A program made the position numbers and the translations under genes. A DNA stretch of 52,589 bases. Source: Streptomyces sp. NRRL S-31 (GTDB lineage Bacteria; Actinomycetota; Actinomycetes; Streptomycetales; Streptomycetaceae). Under the pieces are notes generated by a model that was given only the letters and a program-made list of their open reading frames with translations, made no database searches and had not been told where the DNA came from. Where the stretch lies: assembly GCF_000718775.1 (NCBI RefSeq), contig NZ_JOCB01000050.1, positions 1 to 52,589 of the forward strand, written 5' to 3'. Of this stretch, positions 51,868 through 52,589 are shown piece after piece. Within the stretch, counting starts at the first letter, position 1. Each line of letters opens with the position of its first letter.

Positions 51868-51892
51868 GGTCAGGCGTCCTGGTCAGGCGTCC
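51868..51892. repeat. Tandem 13-bp repeat at the GNAT stop codon
   Basis: GGTCAGGCGTCC occurs at 51868-51879 and 51881-51892, separated by one base. The second copy contains the GNAT stop codon and the first lies just beyond it, so the region looks like a small tandem duplication. Confidence 0.6.
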
Positions 51893-52449
51893 CGTTCGAG
51901 GACGAGTTCCAGCTCGCTCTCGGCTTCGTTCTTCGAGAAGGCCACGACCCGGCCACTCGGCTCGAAGCCGATCCTGCGGTACGCCGCCTGGGCCCGAGCG
52001 TTCTCCTTGTGGACGAACAGCCGCACGCCCTCGGTCTTGCGCTCCCACGCCCACGTCAGTCCGGCGTCGAACAGGGCCTCGATCAGCCCCTTCCCCCGGT
52101 GCTCCGGGCGGATGAAGACACCGACCACGTGTCCTTGCCGCCGCTCGACCGGGTAGCCGGCCCAGTCCTCGGCCCCGGCCTCCTCGATGAGCATGGTGAC
52201 CGTGCCGGCCCAGGCCCCGTCGGGGGCTTCGGCGATGAACTGGCGAGCGGTCGAGGAGCCGGTACCGGAGCCGACGGCCCGGTCCTGCCAGAAGGAGTCC
52301 GGCCGGGCCGCGGCTTCCTCGTAGTCCTCCAGGAAGGCGAGGTGTGCGACCGGGTCCCGCAGTGCGTCCAGACGCAGTTGCTTCACCCGCTCCCACTCGT
52401 CGGGACGTATGGCGCGGATGACGTAGTCGTTCCTGGTCAGGAGGGTCAT
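51883..52449 (-). CDS. GNAT-family acetyltransferase
   Basis: A 188-residue GNAT protein. The N-terminus YVIRAIRPDEWERVKQLRLDAL is the beta1-alpha1 unit. The acetyl-CoA loop is GHVVGVFIRPEHRGKGLIEALF (R/Q-x-x-G-x-G/A as RGKGL), followed by VRLFVHKENARAQAAYRRIGFEPSG. It likely N-acetylates a small amine or an antibiotic-like compound; the substrate is unknown. The ATG at 52449 was taken; the open frame runs on upstream into the 5S terminator region, which is not coding. It is convergent with the cmd-like cluster. Confidence 0.9.
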   Translation of the reverse strand: MTLLTRNDYVIRAIRPDEWERVKQLRLDALRDPVAHLAFLEDYEEAAARPDSFWQDRAVGSGTGSSTARQFIAEAPDGAWAGTVTMLIEEAGAEDWAGYPVERRQGHVVGVFIRPEHRGKGLIEALFDAGLTWAWERKTEGVRLFVHKENARAQAAYRRIGFEPSGRVVAFSKNEAESELELVLERDA

Positions 52450-52497
52450 GGGGCCACCGTAGACGAACCGTCCCCGAGGTTCTTCCCCATAACGCAG

Positions 52498-52530
52498 AAA
52501 ACCCCCGCATCGAAATGATGCGGGGGTTTT
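52498..52530 (-). terminator. Intrinsic terminator of the rRNA operon
   Basis: CCCCCGCATC (52502-52511) pairs perfectly with GATGCGGGGG (52517-52526), a 10-bp stem with a 5-base loop flanked by A4 and T4. On the minus strand it follows the 5S 3' end directly, and the T-tract makes it one of the clearest terminators in the window. Confidence 0.9.
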
Positions 52531-52540
52531 CCCAAAAATT

Positions 52541-52589
52541 GTTCGGCGGCGTCCTACTCTCCCACAGGGTCCCCCCTGCAGTACCATCG
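52541..52589 (-). rRNA. rrf: 5S ribosomal RNA, 3' end only
   Basis: On the minus strand the last 49 bases read CGATGGTACTGCAGGGGGGA... to ...GTAGGACGCCGCCGAAC, the conserved 3' third of Streptomyces 5S rRNA. The rest of the gene and the remainder of the rRNA operon lie beyond the right edge. Confidence 0.95.

Noticed and set aside
51820..51882. Frameshifted continuation of the VirD4-like protein
   Set aside because: The sequence after the stop gives no further coupling-protein motif in any frame, so the short C-terminus appears genuine, though this should be checked against homologues.
1..52589. CRISPR array or insertion sequence
   Set aside because: No regularly spaced repeats, no transposase and no terminal inverted repeats with target duplications were found by reading through the window.

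Overview
The window is a piece of a Streptomyces chromosome. The evidence is very high G+C with strong third-position bias, GTG/TTG starts, many ATGA/GTGA overlaps, and a gene order I recognise from the S. coelicolor core: glnR, mshD, ppk, the pst operon, pit, csoR, then a cmd-like membrane cluster and an rRNA operon. S. coelicolor equivalents named below come from memory, not from a search.

Layout. 1-2535: small conserved envelope or hypothetical genes (DsrE-like, DUF3099, DUF2993). 2703-4154: a sulfur unit made of a leaderless promoter, a 35-residue cysteine-containing leader peptide, a two-domain thiosulfate sulfurtransferase and a DUF1416 protein. 4261-8994: a four-gene island that looks like the besABCD part of the beta-ethynylserine (terminal-alkyne amino acid) pathway. 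BesA (ATP-grasp ligase) runs rightward and converges on a leftward besD-besC-besB operon (radical halogenase, haem-oxygenase-like diiron enzyme, PLP enzyme). The halogenase has the metal-site pattern H137-x-G139 plus H204. No BesE hydroxylase is present here, so the predicted product is propargylglycine or its gamma-glutamyl dipeptide rather than beta-ethynylserine. This is the most exciting locus in the window.

9314-20539: core genes, including a Q/P-rich membrane protein, a MoaD-like sulfur carrier, an alpha/beta hydrolase, glnR (nitrogen regulator), a LacI regulator, a membrane-anchored HtrA-like protease, a two-component system, a secreted 5'-nucleotidase and mycothiol synthase mshD. 20982-25502: a leftward, translationally coupled operon of an ECF sigma factor, a 19-codon bridging ORF, a zinc-finger membrane anti-sigma-like protein, an ABC ATPase and two ABC-2 permease-like proteins.

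25985-37758: a phosphate region. It holds ppk, CHAD and Nudix genes (polyphosphate), a small Zn-knuckle protein, a lipoprotein, csoR with its operator, the DUF47/PiT low-affinity phosphate transporter, and the high-affinity pstSCAB operon. The pstS promoter carries a four-unit PHO box, and a hairpin separates pstS from pstC. A Tat-exported berberine-bridge-type flavoprotein diverges from pstS.

39721-44276: PAP2 phosphatase, a lysozyme/NlpC-P60 cell-wall hydrolase, a secreted trypsin-like protease, and a divergent SDR/TetR pair with a repeated operator. 44598-51819: a six-gene cmd-like cluster (cmdF to cmdA) whose parts resemble type IV secretion proteins (VirB2-, VirB8-, VirB6- and VirB4-like, and a VirD4-like protein with a broken Walker A) but with no relaxase or integrase. 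The window ends with a GNAT acetyltransferase and the 3' end of a 5S rRNA gene on the minus strand with its terminator.
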